DNA of 64,000 nucleotides from Roseiarcus fermentans (GCF_003315135.1 NZ_QNRK01000041.1:1-64000); one strand, 5' to 3'. Numbered from the stretch's first letter, positions 34,785 to 45,014 are shown. Notes: generated from the letters alone by a model not told the origin. Program-made: numbers and translations.

Positions 34785-36068
34785 ATGCTGGACGACCCGC
34801 TCACCCACGGCCTGTGGGAAAAAACCGCCCCGCCCGCCCCGCCGACCGAAGGGCTTCGCGGCGACATCGCGGCGGACGTCGCCGTGGTCGGCTGCGGCTA
34901 TACCGGCCTCTCGGCGGCGCTCCGTCTGGCCGAAGCCGGCGCGAAGGTGGTGGCGCTCGAAGCGGTCGAAATCGGCTTCGGCGGCGCCGGCCGCAACGTC
35001 GGACTGGTCAACGCCGGCATGTGGATATTGCCCTCCGAGATGATCGCCGCGCTCGGCGCCGACTACGGCGAGCGGGCGCTCGACCTGCTCGGAAACGCCC
35101 CGGCCGCGGTGTGGGCGATGATCGAAAAACACGCGATCGACTGCGAGCCGGTTCCCAACGGCACCCTCCATTGCGCCGTCGGCCGGGCGGGCGCCGACGA
35201 GATCTCGGAACGGGCGTGGCAATGGGGGGCGCGCGGCGCGCCGGTCAGGGCGCTCGACGCCGAGGAGGCGGCGAAACGGATCGGAACGGCGGCTTACGCG
35301 GGCGCGCTGATCGACCTGCGCGCCGGCACGATCCAGCCGCTCGGCTACGCCCGCGGCCTCGCGCAGGCCGCCATCGCCGCCGGCGCCGCCGTCCACACGC
35401 TGAGCGCGGTGCGCGCGGCGGAGCGAACAGCCGGCCGCTGGCGCGTTTCGACCGCCCGGGGCTCGGTGACGGCGGACTGGATTGTCGTGGCGACCGACGC
35501 CTACGGCGGCGCGCCGTGGCCCGGGCCGCGGCGCGAGCAGATCCATCTGCCCTATTTCAATTTCGCCACGACGCCGCTGAAGCCCGCTCATCTCGCCTCG
35601 ATCCTGCCCGGACGCGAAGGCTGCTGGGACACGAAGACGATCCTGAGTTCCTTCCGCCTCGATCGCGCCGGGCGGCTCGTGTTCGGCAGCGTCGGGGCGC
35701 TGCGCGGGACGGGGCGCGCGATTCATCGCGCCTGGGCGCGGCGCGCCATCGCGAAACTCTTTCCCGGCGTCGGCGGGGTCGCCTTCGAGGCCGAGTGGTA
35801 CGGCATGATCGGCATGACGCGCGACGCAGCGCCGCGCTTCCACCGCCTCGCCGACCGGGTGGTGACCTTCTGCGGCTACAACGGCCGCGGCATCGCGCCC
35901 GGCACGGTGTTCGGCCGCGTCCTCGCGGACCATGTCCTTGGCCGCATTTCGGAAAAGGATCTGCCGCTTCCCGTCACGGCGCCGGAGGCGCCGACGCTGC
36001 CGCGGGCGCGCGAGGCCTGGTACGAGGCCGGCGCGCAGGTCGCCCATGCGCTCGGCGCGTGGGGCTGA
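34785..36068 (+). CDS. FAD-dependent oxidoreductase (DAO family)
   Basis: About 427 residues. The dinucleotide-binding motif VAVVGCGYTGLSAALRLAEAGA with the terminal acidic residue (ALEAVEIGFGGAGRNVG) is typical of DAO/PuuB-type flavoenzymes that oxidise amines or amino acids. C-terminal FCGYNGRGIAPGTVFGRVLA closes the FAD site. The ATG at 34785 (MLDDPLTHGLWEKTAPP) fits the family; an ATG at 34716 would add 23 unconserved residues. The exact substrate cannot be read from sequence. Followed after 61 bases by a sugar kinase. Confidence 0.9.
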   Translation: MLDDPLTHGLWEKTAPPAPPTEGLRGDIAADVAVVGCGYTGLSAALRLAEAGAKVVALEAVEIGFGGAGRNVGLVNAGMWILPSEMIAALGADYGERALDLLGNAPAAVWAMIEKHAIDCEPVPNGTLHCAVGRAGADEISERAWQWGARGAPVRALDAEEAAKRIGTAAYAGALIDLRAGTIQPLGYARGLAQAAIAAGAAVHTLSAVRAAERTAGRWRVSTARGSVTADWIVVATDAYGGAPWPGPRREQIHLPYFNFATTPLKPAHLASILPGREGCWDTKTILSSFRLDRAGRLVFGSVGALRGTGRAIHRAWARRAIAKLFPGVGGVAFEAEWYGMIGMTRDAAPRFHRLADRVVTFCGYNGRGIAPGTVFGRVLADHVLGRISEKDLPLPVTAPEAPTLPRAREAWYEAGAQVAHALGAWG

Positions 36069-36129
36069 CAGGCGACAAGGCGCCGGCGCTGGAGTAAGAC
36101 TGGCGCCGCAACGGAGGGAGGGCGCCGGT

Positions 36130-37614
36130 ATGACGCAAACGTATCTCGGACTCGATATCGGCACGTCGTCGGTGAAGGCGCTGCTGGTCGACGCGCGTCA
36201 GTCGGTGGTCGCCGAGGCCTCCCCGCAGCTGACGGTGTCGCGCCCGCACCCGCTGTGGAGCGAGCAGGACCCGGACGACTGGGTGCGCGGCGTCGAGGCG
36301 GGCGTCGCCGAGATCCGCGAGACCGCGCCGGAGGCGTTCGCGAGACTGGCCGGAATCGGCCTATCCGGGCAGATGCACGGCGCGACGCTGCTGGACGCCG
36401 CCGACAAGCCGCTCCGGCCGGCGATCCTGTGGAACGACGGCCGCTCGTTCGCCGAATGCGCGGAACTCAAGCGCCGCGTCCCGGACGTCGAAACAATCAC
36501 CGGCAACCTGGTGATGCCTGGCTTCACCGCGCCGAAGATGCTGTGGGTGGCGAAACACGAGCCGGAGGTCGCGAGGGCGACCAAGCGCGTGCTGCTTCCC
36601 AAGGATTATGTGCGCCTGCGCCTCAGCGGCGAGGCCGTGTCGGAGATGTCCGACGCCTCCGGCACGTCGTGGCTCGACGTGGCGAAGCGGCGCTGGGACG
36701 AGCGCCTGCTGGAAGCGACCGGCCTGACGCTCGCCGCCATGCCGCGGCTGGTCGAGGGCTCCGAGGTGTCGGCGCATCTTTCGCCCGCCGTCGCCCGAGC
36801 CTGGGGCCTCGAAGGCAGGACCATCCCGATCGCCGGCGGCGGCGGCGACAACGCGGCTTCGGCCATCGGCGTCGGCGCCACCGAGGCCGGCGAGGGCTTC
36901 GTCTCGCTCGGCACCTCGGGGGTGATCTTTTCCGTGACCGACCGCTACGTCAGCCTGCCCGAGCGCACGCTGCACGCCTTCTGCCACGCCCTGCCGGGCC
37001 GATGGCACGGCATGGCGGTGATGCTGTCGGCGGCGGCGTCGCTGGCGTGGATCGCAGGCGTTCTCGGCCGCGAGAACGAGGTCGGCGCGCTGGTCGCGGC
37101 GGCGCAGGGGTTCGCCCGGTCGAAGGCCGCGGTCGCCTCGGCGCCGGTGTTCCTGCCTTATCTGAGCGGCGAACGGACGCCGCTGAACGACGCCGAGGCG
37201 ACCGGGATGTTCGCCGGCCTGCGCGCGAGCCACGGCGCCGACGCGCTTGTCTTCGCGGTGATGGAGGGCGTCGCCTTCTCGTTCGCCGACGGCGTCGACG
37301 TGCTCGACGCGGCGGGAGCGCGGCCGGTGCGGCCGCTGCTGGTCGGCGGCGGCTCGCGCTCGGATTTCTGGGGCCAGATGATCGCCGACGTGACGGGGCT
37401 CACCATCGACGTCGCGCGTGGCGCGGAAGCCGGCGCCGCGCTCGGCGCCGCCCGCCTCGGCATGCTCGCAGCCGGCGCCGGAACGGTCGCGACGATCTGC
37501 CCGCGCCCCGCTGTCGAAAAAACCTTCGCGCCCGACGCCGACAGCGCCGCCCTGCACGCGCCCCGCCTCAGGCGCTACCGCGCGCTCTATCCGGCGGAGA
37601 AAGGGACGCGCTGA
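36130..37614 (+). CDS. xylB: FGGY carbohydrate kinase, xylulokinase
   Basis: 494 residues. LGLDIGTSSVKALLVD is the N-terminal ATP-binding motif, SGQMHGATLLD the xylulose-binding loop with the catalytic region, and GGGGDNAASAIG with LLVGGGSRSDFWGQM the FGGY signatures. It phosphorylates D-xylulose to enter the pentose phosphate pathway. ATG at 36130 with GGAGGG upstream. No xylA or sugar transporter is near, so it may work on a xylulose made elsewhere or on another ketopentose. Confidence 0.92.
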   Translation: MTQTYLGLDIGTSSVKALLVDARQSVVAEASPQLTVSRPHPLWSEQDPDDWVRGVEAGVAEIRETAPEAFARLAGIGLSGQMHGATLLDAADKPLRPAILWNDGRSFAECAELKRRVPDVETITGNLVMPGFTAPKMLWVAKHEPEVARATKRVLLPKDYVRLRLSGEAVSEMSDASGTSWLDVAKRRWDERLLEATGLTLAAMPRLVEGSEVSAHLSPAVARAWGLEGRTIPIAGGGGDNAASAIGVGATEAGEGFVSLGTSGVIFSVTDRYVSLPERTLHAFCHALPGRWHGMAVMLSAAASLAWIAGVLGRENEVGALVAAAQGFARSKAAVASAPVFLPYLSGERTPLNDAEATGMFAGLRASHGADALVFAVMEGVAFSFADGVDVLDAAGARPVRPLLVGGGSRSDFWGQMIADVTGLTIDVARGAEAGAALGAARLGMLAAGAGTVATICPRPAVEKTFAPDADSAALHAPRLRRYRALYPAEKGTR

Positions 37615-37654
37615 TTGGCTGCGGGGTCCACGCGTCACCGGCGGCGCCGCCATC

Positions 37655-37826
37655 CCTTCCCCAGCTTTTGCTGGGGAAGGTGGCGCGCAGCGCCGGATGG
37701 GGTGTGGAAAGCAGGACTCCCGCGGCGACGAGCAGGCGGCGACGGTCGTGCGATCCGTCATCATCGATGACGCGGGCCACACCCCATCCGGCCTTCGGCC
37801 ACCTTCCCCGGCCGAGCCGGGGAAGG
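37655..37826. repeat. Nested long inverted repeat after xylB
   Basis: Starts with hairpin CCTTCCCCAGC-TTTT-GCTGGGGAAGG (37655-37680). Next GGATGGGGTGTGG (37694-37706) pairs with CCACACCCCATCC further on, and it ends with CCTTCCCCGGC...GCCGGGGAAGG (to 37826). It is a compound palindrome in the convergent gap between xylB and marC. It could terminate transcription in both directions, but looks like a dispersed repeat. Confidence 0.75.
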
Positions 37827-37890
37827 ACGCCCGTGCGCGCCGGCCGCGGCGCTCGAAACGAGTATGCTCTCGCCGCAAGCAAACCGCGGC

Positions 37891-38580
37891 CTACCCCCGC
37901 CACTCCGCGACCAGGTCGCCGACGGCGGTGACGAGAATCTGCACGCCGATGCACATGAGCAGGAACGCCGACATCCGCACCACCACCTGGCGCGCCGTCG
38001 CGCCCATCATCGCCGTCAGCCGGTCGGCGAAGCGATAGGCGATCCAGATGATCGCGGCGTTGGCGATCGCCGCGAGCGTCACGCCGATGAAGAAGGCGAG
38101 GGCGTGGGCGCTGTCCCTGGGCCGCTCCGCGCCGAGGGTGATCGCGACCGCGATCGTGCCGGGCCCGGTGGTGAACGGCAGGGTGAGCGGGAAGAAGGCG
38201 ACCTGCTTCGGGTCGTCGCCGGCGTCCCCGGCGGCGTCGCCGCTGGTCTTCTGGTCGGGGTGCTGTTCGCCGGAATTCAGCAGATGCCAGCCGCTGAGCG
38301 CGACCACCGTGCCGCCGGCGAGGCGCAGGGCGTCGATCGAGACGCCGAAGAAGCTCAGCACATAGGCCCCGCCCCACAGCGCGCAGAACATGATGGCGAG
38401 GGAATAGAAGCCGACCAGCCCGGCGATCGTCTGCCGGTCCCGCTGGGCGAAGGCGCGGGTGTAGACGGAGAAGATCAGCGCGCCGCCGATCGGGTTGATG
38501 ATCGAGAACAGCGACGGGAAGGCCAGCAGGAAGGCGACGTTCGCGGTCGCGGCGATGACGCCCAGGTGTCCCTCGAACAT
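37891..38580 (-). CDS. MarC family integral membrane protein
   Basis: 229 residues, six transmembrane helices. [17 protein letters not shown] near the N-terminus and [20 protein letters not shown] are the two inverted-repeat signature loops (NP-x-G and TGPG) of the MarC/UPF0056 family. A hydrophilic loop ([20 protein letters not shown]) lies in the middle. Function unknown; despite its name the family is not shown to confer multiple-drug resistance. ATG at 38580. Convergent with xylB. Confidence 0.92.
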   Translation of the reverse strand: MFEGHLGVIAATANVAFLLAFPSLFSIINPIGGALIFSVYTRAFAQRDRQTIAGLVGFYSLAIMFCALWGGAYVLSFFGVSIDALRLAGGTVVALSGWHLLNSGEQHPDQKTSGDAAGDAGDDPKQVAFFPLTLPFTTGPGTIAVAITLGAERPRDSAHALAFFIGVTLAAIANAAIIWIAYRFADRLTAMMGATARQVVVRMSAFLLMCIGVQILVTAVGDLVAEWRG

Positions 38581-38718
38581 GGTCCCTCCCCCGCCGCGCC
38601 GTGACGGACATAGCCGCCGGATTTGCGGAGCGCAATTCGCGGCGGCGCGGTTTGCCAAACGCGTCGGGCGGGCCGTATCATCCGGACTTCCGTTCGCGCG
38701 AACCCATGAGGCTTCCCC

Positions 38719-39612
38719 GTGCCGGCCCAATCGTCCGCGCGCCGGCGCGGCGTGTTTCTGGTCCTGACCGCGACGGTGATGTGGAGCCTCGCCGGCGTGT
38801 TCGCGCGCCTCGTCGGCCATCTCGATCTCTGGACGGTGATGGGCTGGCGGGCGACCCTCGGGGCCGCGTCGATCTCGGTGGTGGGCGTGGTCGAGTGGCG
38901 CCTCGGGCGGATGGAGGACGTGTTCGGCTTCGGCTGGCTGTCGCCGCTGGCGGCGGGGCTCGCGCTGGTCGCCATCTCCGCCTACACCGCCGCGGTGATG
39001 ACGACGACCATCGCCGACGTGATGATCATCTACGCCACGCTGCCGTTCGTCGCCGCCGCGATCGGCTGGTTCGTCAACCGCGAGGCGGTTTCGAGGCGCA
39101 CCCTCGTCGCCGGCGCGGTCGCCTTCGCCGGCGTCGCGATCATGGTCGGCGATGCGCTCGGCTCCGGACGCCTGCTCGGGCAGGCGCTCTCGGCCCTGAT
39201 GACGGTCGCCTTCGCCGGCATGGTGGTGCTGCAGCGCCGCCGGCCGCACGCCTCGATGATCGCGGTCAACGCCATCGGCGCCTTCGGCTCGGGCCTCGTC
39301 GGATTCGCGCTGTCGCCGCATCCGCCGCTCGGCCTGCAGGAGTTCGGCGTGCTGTTCCTGTTCGGCCTCACCACCATCGGCCTCGCCTTCGTGCTGTTCA
39401 TGGAGGGCGCGAAGCTCATTCCGTCGGCCGAAGCGGGGCTGATCACCCTGCTCGACGTTGTGCTCGGGCCGGTCTGGGTGTTTCTTGCCTTCGCCGAGAA
39501 TCCCGGCGCGCCGACCGTGATCGGCGGCGCGATCGTGCTGGCCGCCGCGGTGTGGCGGATGGCCCCGGATTTGCGCGGCGCGGCGCTCGTGGCGACGGGA
39601 GGAGATCGATGA
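38719..39612 (+). CDS. EamA/DMT superfamily transporter
   Basis: 297 residues, ten transmembrane helices in two EamA repeats ([20 protein letters not shown] and, in the second half, [43 protein letters not shown]). Members export metabolites or amino acids. GTG start at 38719. The stop overlaps the next gene's ATG (ATGA), so it is coupled to an SDR. The transported compound may relate to that enzyme's substrate; not provable here. Confidence 0.92.
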   Translation: MPAQSSARRRGVFLVLTATVMWSLAGVFARLVGHLDLWTVMGWRATLGAASISVVGVVEWRLGRMEDVFGFGWLSPLAAGLALVAISAYTAAVMTTTIADVMIIYATLPFVAAAIGWFVNREAVSRRTLVAGAVAFAGVAIMVGDALGSGRLLGQALSALMTVAFAGMVVLQRRRPHASMIAVNAIGAFGSGLVGFALSPHPPLGLQEFGVLFLFGLTTIGLAFVLFMEGAKLIPSAEAGLITLLDVVLGPVWVFLAFAENPGAPTVIGGAIVLAAAVWRMAPDLRGAALVATGGDR

Positions 39613-40364
39613 GCGGCGACAAATTCGCGCTGGTGACGGGCGCCGGCGCCGGGATCGGCAAGGCCTCGGCGCTCGCGCTCGCCCGCGCCGGCTGGAACGT
39701 GGCGCTCGCCGGGCGGCGCAAGGATCCGCTGCTCGCGGTGGCGCGCGAGATCGGCCACATCGGCCGGCGCGCCATCGTGTCGGCCTGCGACGTCGGCGAT
39801 CCCGCGGCCGTCGCCGACATGTTCAAGACCATCGAGGGCGGCTTCGGCCGGCTCGACCTCCTGTTCAACAACGCCGGGCAGAGCGCGCCGGCGGTCCCGC
39901 TCGACGAACTGACTTTCGCGCAGTGGAAGGCGGTGGTCGACGTCAACCTCAACGGCGCTTTTCTTTGCGCGCAAGCTGCCTTCGGCCTGATGAAGCGGCA
40001 GCAGCCGCAAGGCGGGCGGATCATCAACAACGGCTCGATCTCGGCCCATGTCCCGCGGCCGATGTCGGCGGCCTATACCGCGACCAAGCACGCGATCACC
40101 GGCCTCACCAAATCGCTCGCGCTCGACGGGCGCGCGCACGACATCGCCTGCGGTCAGATCGACATCGGCAACGCGCTGACCGAGATGGCTTACAAGATGA
40201 CCCAGGGCGTGCCGCAGGCCGACGGGCGGATCGCGGTCGAGCCGACGATGGACGTGGCGGAAGTGGCCGCCGCGATCGTCCACATGGCGAGCCTGCCGCT
40301 GTCGACCAACGTGCTGACGATGACGATCATGGCGACCAAGATGCCGTTCGTCGGGCGGGGGTGA
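39609..40364 (+). CDS. Short-chain dehydrogenase/reductase
   Basis: 251 residues. [15 protein letters not shown] is the cofactor motif, NNAG at 87-90, catalytic Ser/Tyr/Lys in [28 protein letters not shown] after beta-2 suggests NADP. C-terminus ends [11 protein letters not shown], shared with a subgroup of uncharacterised SDRs. Coupled to the preceding exporter through ATGA. Confidence 0.92.
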   Translation: MSGDKFALVTGAGAGIGKASALALARAGWNVALAGRRKDPLLAVAREIGHIGRRAIVSACDVGDPAAVADMFKTIEGGFGRLDLLFNNAGQSAPAVPLDELTFAQWKAVVDVNLNGAFLCAQAAFGLMKRQQPQGGRIINNGSISAHVPRPMSAAYTATKHAITGLTKSLALDGRAHDIACGQIDIGNALTEMAYKMTQGVPQADGRIAVEPTMDVAEVAAAIVHMASLPLSTNVLTMTIMATKMPFVGRG

Positions 40365-40548
40365 GCCGCTCGCGGGGGACGACGCCGGGGGCGCCGCGGA
40401 GGCGCTCCGAACCCGTCGTCCGCCCGGCGCTTTCGCGAGCACGAGGCTCCTTCGAAGCCGGACGCTGCGACGGCGGCGGCGCAGCAAGGGCCTTGCGAAC
40501 GGGGGATCCGACCCCTTGCTTCCACCCCCCGTCGAGCGCCGAAGGCTT

Positions 40549-41775
40549 TCAGGTCGATTTTCGGAGCGATCTGAAGCCGGCGCGAAGCTCTTCGACAAAG
40601 AGCTGCGGCTGTTCCCAGGCCGCGAAGTGCCCGCCTCTCTCGAGCCTGTTGTAATGGACGAGCTTCGGATACGCCTGCTCCGCCCAACTCCGCGGCGCTC
40701 GATAGAGCTCGTCGGGAAAGACGCTGACGGCGACCGGGACGGCGACGCCCTTGACGCCGAAGAAGGAAACCTTGCTCTCGAAAGCCTCCCAATAGAGGCG
40801 CGCCCCGGACGTGAACGTGTTGGTGAGCCAGGTCAGCGTGACGTTGTCGAGAACGTCGTCTCGCGTCAGCCCTTCGGACAGCCCGTCGAAGACGCGTGAG
40901 ATCATCGCCAGGCTGCGCGCGTCGTGATCGAGAAAGTAGCCGGCGATGCCGACGGGGGAATCCGCGATTCCGTACAGCGCCTGCGGGCGCAAGCCCATCT
41001 GGTAGCCGTAGCCGATGCCCTTGGCATATTCCAGGGCCAGTTGCTCGTAGGCCGCTTTCTCATCCGCCGAGAGACCGGAGGGCGAGGGGGCCCCGGTCAG
41101 GGCGGCCTTGTCGATGTCGGGCGGAAAGATGCCCGGCATGTTCGAGTGAATGCCGAGCAGCTCCGGATGGCCCTGCGCGCCCATCACGTCCGTGATGATC
41201 GCGCCCCAATCGCCGCCTTGGGCCACGAACCTCGTGTATCCGAGGCGCTTCATCAGCTCGACCCAGGCGCGCGCGATGCGCTCCGGCCCCCAGCCGGTCG
41301 TCGTCGGCTTGGCCGAAAACCCGTAGCCCGGGATCGACGGGATGACGAGATGGAAGGCGTCCGCTGCGCTGGCGCCATGGGCCGTCGGATTGGTGAGCGG
41401 ATCGATGATCTTCAGCTGCTCGATGACCGAGCCGGGCCAGCCGTGCGTCACGATGAGCGGCAGCGCGTACTCGTGCTTCGAACGAACGTGAATGAAGTGG
41501 ATGTCGAGCCCATCGATCTCCGTCAGGAAATTCGGCAGGGCGTCGAGTCTGGCCTCGACCTTGCGCCAATCGTATTCCGTCTCCCAGTAGCGCGCGAGTT
41601 TTTGCAGCGTCGCGAGTTGCGGGCCTTGCGATTGATCCGTGACGGTTTCCCGGTCGGGCCACCGCGTCGCGGCGATGCGTCGTTTGAGCTCGACCAGCGC
41701 CTCCTCCGGAAACCTGACACGAAATGCTCGGATCGGAAGCGTGTCGCTATCCGCCCGCTTTTCGACAGCACTCAT
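40549..41775 (-). CDS. Epoxide hydrolase (alpha/beta hydrolase, EHN domain)
   Basis: 408 residues. The N-terminal EHN domain (RAFRVRFPEEALVELKRRIA, TRWPD) precedes an alpha/beta hydrolase core with the oxyanion HGWPGS motif, nucleophile Asp in QGGDWGAIITD, and the catalytic His in ERGGHFAAWEQP near the C-terminus. Related to microsomal and juvenile-hormone epoxide hydrolases. ATG at 41775. Same strand as the enoyl-CoA hydratase gene, 206 bases downstream of it. Substrate unknown. Confidence 0.93.
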   Translation of the reverse strand: MSAVEKRADSDTLPIRAFRVRFPEEALVELKRRIAATRWPDRETVTDQSQGPQLATLQKLARYWETEYDWRKVEARLDALPNFLTEIDGLDIHFIHVRSKHEYALPLIVTHGWPGSVIEQLKIIDPLTNPTAHGASAADAFHLVIPSIPGYGFSAKPTTTGWGPERIARAWVELMKRLGYTRFVAQGGDWGAIITDVMGAQGHPELLGIHSNMPGIFPPDIDKAALTGAPSPSGLSADEKAAYEQLALEYAKGIGYGYQMGLRPQALYGIADSPVGIAGYFLDHDARSLAMISRVFDGLSEGLTRDDVLDNVTLTWLTNTFTSGARLYWEAFESKVSFFGVKGVAVPVAVSVFPDELYRAPRSWAEQAYPKLVHYNRLERGGHFAAWEQPQLFVEELRAGFRSLRKST

Positions 41776-41981
41776 GGGTGAACTCCTTTCTGAAGAAAAG
41801 AGACCGATGAAACCTGGCGGGCTTGCGCCAGCAGGGGGCGCCGGATATCCGCAAAACCGCCGGCAATGGCAGCCGTGTTGTTTTGCCTAACGACCATTTC
41901 CGCTCAGCATAGAGATGCGTATTCACGCGGCGCCGGCGAACATCGGGCGTCGGCGCCGAGTTCAGATATCCAGGCCGGCGA

Positions 41982-42824
41982 TCACTCGCGCAGCGTCTTC
42001 GCGTGATCGTCGTCCGCCTGCCCGAACGTCGGAAGGTAACGACCAAAGTTCAATTCGAAGTCGCTCGGAACGCCGTACCCGATATTGCCGAGCTTGGCGC
42101 GGCGCGCCTGCGCGCTGGGCCAGGCCAGGGTCGGGAAGAACATGTCGTTGCTCGACTGAAGCTCGGCTGCCGTCGGCGTCCCGAACCGATTGATCTGGGC
42201 CTTCGCCGCGGCCAGCGCTTCACGGTCGAACGACGCCAGACGCCGGACGAGCGCCTCGACAAAGGAGTCGAGGTCGTGATCGTCCAGGGTGCGGTTCACC
42301 CAGCCGTAGCGCTCGGCGATATCGGCGTCGAAATCGTCGGCGCTGAGGACAATCTCGAGCGCCCGCGAGCGACCGACCAGACGCGGGAGCCATTCCAGCG
42401 CTCCCCCGCCCGGGACCAGTCCGACGCCGATCTCGGGGTTGCCGAACACCGCGCTTTTCCGGCTGGCGAAGCGCATGTCGCAGGCCAGCACGAACTCGTT
42501 GCCGATGCCGCGCGTGCGACCGCGAATCTTGGCGATGCTCACGACCGGCGCGGACGCGAGGCGCAACACGAAGTCGCGCCAAAGGTCCAGCGCCCCCGGC
42601 CGTTCCGCCGCCTTCGAGACATCGAGATGGGCGACGAAGAAATCGGGATTCGCCGACTGGAATACGATGACCTTCACCGACGAATCCGCCTCGATGTCGG
42701 TCATCAGCGCTCCCAATTCGACGATCGTCGCGGGAACGAACATGTTGATCGGCGGGTTGCTGAAGGTGACGGTCCACCGCCCCGGATGGGTGCGGTCGAT
42801 GTTGAACTGCGAAGGATCAGGCAC
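41982..42824 (-). CDS. Enoyl-CoA hydratase/isomerase family protein
   Basis: About 280 residues, crotonase fold. FSNPPINMFVPATIVEL and the oxyanion loop IRGRTRGIGNEFVLACDMRFA, then FGNPEIGVGLVPGGGALEWLPRLVG. The usual glutamates of hydratases are only partly recognisable, so it may act on an unusual acyl-CoA or not be a CoA enzyme. GTG at 42824 with GGGAGGAG about eight bases upstream; upstream frame is unconserved. Confidence 0.85.
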   Translation of the reverse strand: MPDPSQFNIDRTHPGRWTVTFSNPPINMFVPATIVELGALMTDIEADSSVKVIVFQSANPDFFVAHLDVSKAAERPGALDLWRDFVLRLASAPVVSIAKIRGRTRGIGNEFVLACDMRFASRKSAVFGNPEIGVGLVPGGGALEWLPRLVGRSRALEIVLSADDFDADIAERYGWVNRTLDDHDLDSFVEALVRRLASFDREALAAAKAQINRFGTPTAAELQSSNDMFFPTLAWPSAQARRAKLGNIGYGVPSDFELNFGRYLPTFGQADDDHAKTLRE

Positions 42825-42941
42825 AGCGCATCTCCTCCCTATATTGGCAGATCGGCTTTGCGTTAACGCGGACCTCGAGAACCGGGCAGCTTGCAGTTCG
42901 AGACCCACCCTCGCCGGGCGCGCCTTCGCCGGCGCGGCGCT

Positions 42942-43384
42942 CTACGTCCGGAGGGCGACACGATCGGTCGATCCGCCGGTCTCCGGCTCCGCGTCGGCTT
43001 CATCGCCAGGCCGCAAAACCAGACGGTCGACCTGAGAGGGAGAAAGGCGGATCACGCCAGTGTCGGGGTGGCTCAGCTCCAGAATTCGGAAGACCGCGCA
43101 GGCAACCGCAATTGAGCCCAACAAATGCGCCGACACCGTGACGGCGTTCGGCGTCGCGACGAGACCGTCGCCGAGAAACAGCAGGCAGGCCCAGAAGGCG
43201 ACGACAGCGAGCAGGTGGTCGGGGAAAGGATTGGCGAGCTGCCGGGCCATGAGCATTCGGGACTCGGCGAAAGTCGTCGCGAGGTCTCTGGCTGAGGCAG
43301 TGTCTTCTGCCTCTCGGTTACCGGCTGGAGGCTGTTGAAATGGTTCCTCCAATGGTTGATCTGAGAAAGTTGGGTTTCAATCAT
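42942..43384 (-). pseudogene. 3' remnant of a DUF4239 (bestrophin-like) membrane protein gene
   Basis: The downstream frame reads TFAESRMLMARQLANPFPDH, then VVAFWACLLFLGDGLVATPNAVTV and RILELSHPDTGVIRLS. This is the C-terminal half of DUF4239 proteins (two transmembrane helices). The preceding piece, NHWRNHFNSLQPVTERQKT, lies in another frame (ending near 43310), so there is a frameshift. No N-terminal half with its four-helix bundle is found upstream. I read it as a 5'-truncated, frameshifted relic. Confidence 0.6.
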
Positions 43385-44024
43385 TCGGTCAACGTCAGGG
43401 CTGGTCGATATCCGGCCATTCGTTCTTGGCGGCTCGTTTTGGCGAGCGCGAGGCGGGGGTCAAGGATGCGAAGCTCCGGCAAAGCCGGCGCGCGCATAGC
43501 GCGCGTCCTTGACGTCCGCTTCGTCGTCTCGCCGATAATGAACAGCAAAAACGAACTGCGCGTCGGACGCTGTCTAACTAATCGATCCGGTCCAAGTTTC
43601 TACAGATGATCGCGTGCGTCTCTTCGAAGCTGTGGGCCTGCGGCCCGCGTTCGGGGTCGCCGAAGAACCGCCTGCGGGAACGCGCGAGCGCCTCCCTCAA
43701 GGCCAATCGTCCGCGCGGGGCCTCGGGCCTCGTCAGGCGTTGTCAGGCTCCGCCTCTTCCGGCCGACGCGGCGTCCGACCCACCTGAAGAGCGGAACCCC
43801 CTTGCCGACCGGGATCGGGCGAGGCGCCGGCGACGGAAGCGGACCCGGCGCGCCGGGACAATCCCTTCCCCAAGAACCGCGGCGCGACGCGCGGAACCGG
43901 AGTCTCGTTCAACGCGCTGGAAAGTCACGATCCGGGGCCGCAATGGCGACAGGCCCAAGGACGGGAGGCGCGCCCCGTTGTCGGACGCCCGCGCCCCCGA
44001 TGCAATCGCCGCCCTTCCCCGGCG
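43385..44024. other. Intergenic region, no supported gene
   Basis: About 640 bases between the DUF4239 relic and the DUF2934 gene. It includes an inverted repeat at 43459-43513 (GTCAAGGA ... TCCTTGAC with a GCGCGCATAGCGCGC core). Reading frames here look like random GC-rich sequence. The missing N-terminal half of DUF4239 is not recognisable. Confidence 0.5.
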
Positions 44025-44480
44025 TCAACTCTCCTCGAAGGCCCGGGTGCGGCGCCAGTGCTCCTCCGCCTTGCCTTCCGGGCAGCCCTCGCGTTCCCAC
44101 AGCGCATAGGCGCGGGCGCGCAAGCGTTCATGCTGCGCCGCGTGCCAGAAGTCGTCGGCGCGGCCTTCCGGCCGCCCGGCCTGCTCCCAGAGGAAATAGG
44201 CGCGCTCGCGATCGAACTGGTCGAGGCCCGCCTTGGTTTCCGCCAGCACGCCGAGCGGGTCACCGTACGGGGTCAGCTGGCCGCCGCGGCTGACATGCAT
44301 CTTGGCGTCCAGACGCTCCAACTCCTCGTTGGGAACCAGTTTGGCGTGCGCCGCCGCCTCGAGGGCCTTTCGCTTGAAGGGCTCCTCGTCGGCCGGGTCG
44401 ACCGGCGGCTTCAGCGCGACCGGAAACGTATGCAGGACTTCCGCGCCCTGCCTCTCGACGTCCACCAGACGCTCGGGCAT
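44025..44480 (-). CDS. Protein with two DUF2934 motifs
   Basis: 151 residues. Two copies of the DUF2934 helical motif at the C-terminus: RERAYFLWEQAGRPEGRADD-FW and RARAYALWEREGCPEGKAEE-HW. The N-terminal part carries VDPADEEPFKRKALEAAAHAK. The family is small and soluble, common in Rhizobiales, without known function. ATG at 44480. Confidence 0.85.
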   Translation of the reverse strand: MPERLVDVERQGAEVLHTFPVALKPPVDPADEEPFKRKALEAAAHAKLVPNEELERLDAKMHVSRGGQLTPYGDPLGVLAETKAGLDQFDRERAYFLWEQAGRPEGRADDFWHAAQHERLRARAYALWEREGCPEGKAEEHWRRTRAFEES

Positions 44481-44900
44481 AAACACCTCCCTACCACCGC
44501 ATGTCGGCACCGAAACCAACGCGCCGCGGCTTTGTTCCGCGACCGGCGGCTGGTTCTGAAATGCGCCGCCGCAAGACGGCGTCCTCCCGGTGGGGCCGGG
44601 AGCCGGATGAGCGCGCGAGGCGGCGCCGCCCAGCCGCCTCGGCCCCGATCGGGGGAGAGATCGGCGCCTGCGTGTCGTCGCGGTCACAGGCGGCGGAAAA
44701 CAGGCGGCCATCGGGCCGTCGGGCGGCGTTCGGCCAGTGTGGGGTTGTCTTTACGCCGCGGACTGCGCTATCGATCGCGCGCTGTGACGGGCGTCACGGC
44801 GAACGGGGCGAAAAAGCGCGAACGCGGGGGCGTCGCGACGTCGAACCCGGCGACCCGGAACGGGCGCCAGCGGGGACGATCGCGGCTCGAGAGGGCGGAC
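44481..44900. other. Intergenic region, no supported gene
   Basis: About 420 GC-rich bases between the divergent DUF2934 gene and the small exported peptide. No family-like frame, RNA gene or clear repeat was recognised. CGTTCGGCC-type and TGTGACGGGCGTCACGG stretches occur; the latter (near 44784-44800) is a short palindrome that could be an operator. Confidence 0.45.
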
Positions 44901-45014
44901 ATGGTTCGAATCTTGTTGCTTCTGGTGGCGGTTGCGGTCAGTTGCGGTCTGGCCGCCGGCGTGACGGTGGCGCACGCTCCTCTTCACACGACGGCGGTCG
45001 ATCACGGCTATTAG
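44901..45014 (+). CDS. Small exported or membrane peptide (37 aa)
   Basis: MVRILLLLVAVAVSCGLAAG then VTVAHAPLHTTAVDHGY. It has a hydrophobic signal-like segment, a possible cleavage after AHA and a His-rich tail of about 12 residues. GAGGG lies six bases before the ATG. No family is recognised; short size lowers certainty. Confidence 0.5.
   Translation: MVRILLLLVAVAVSCGLAAGVTVAHAPLHTTAVDHGY

Noticed and set aside
36361..37878. 505-codon minus-strand frame over xylB
   Set aside because: Antisense shadow; runs through the palindrome at 37655-37826.
43606..44109. Plus-strand frame of 167 codons in the empty region
   Set aside because: Arg/Pro/Ser-rich composition without motif, and it overlaps the end of the well-supported DUF2934 gene.
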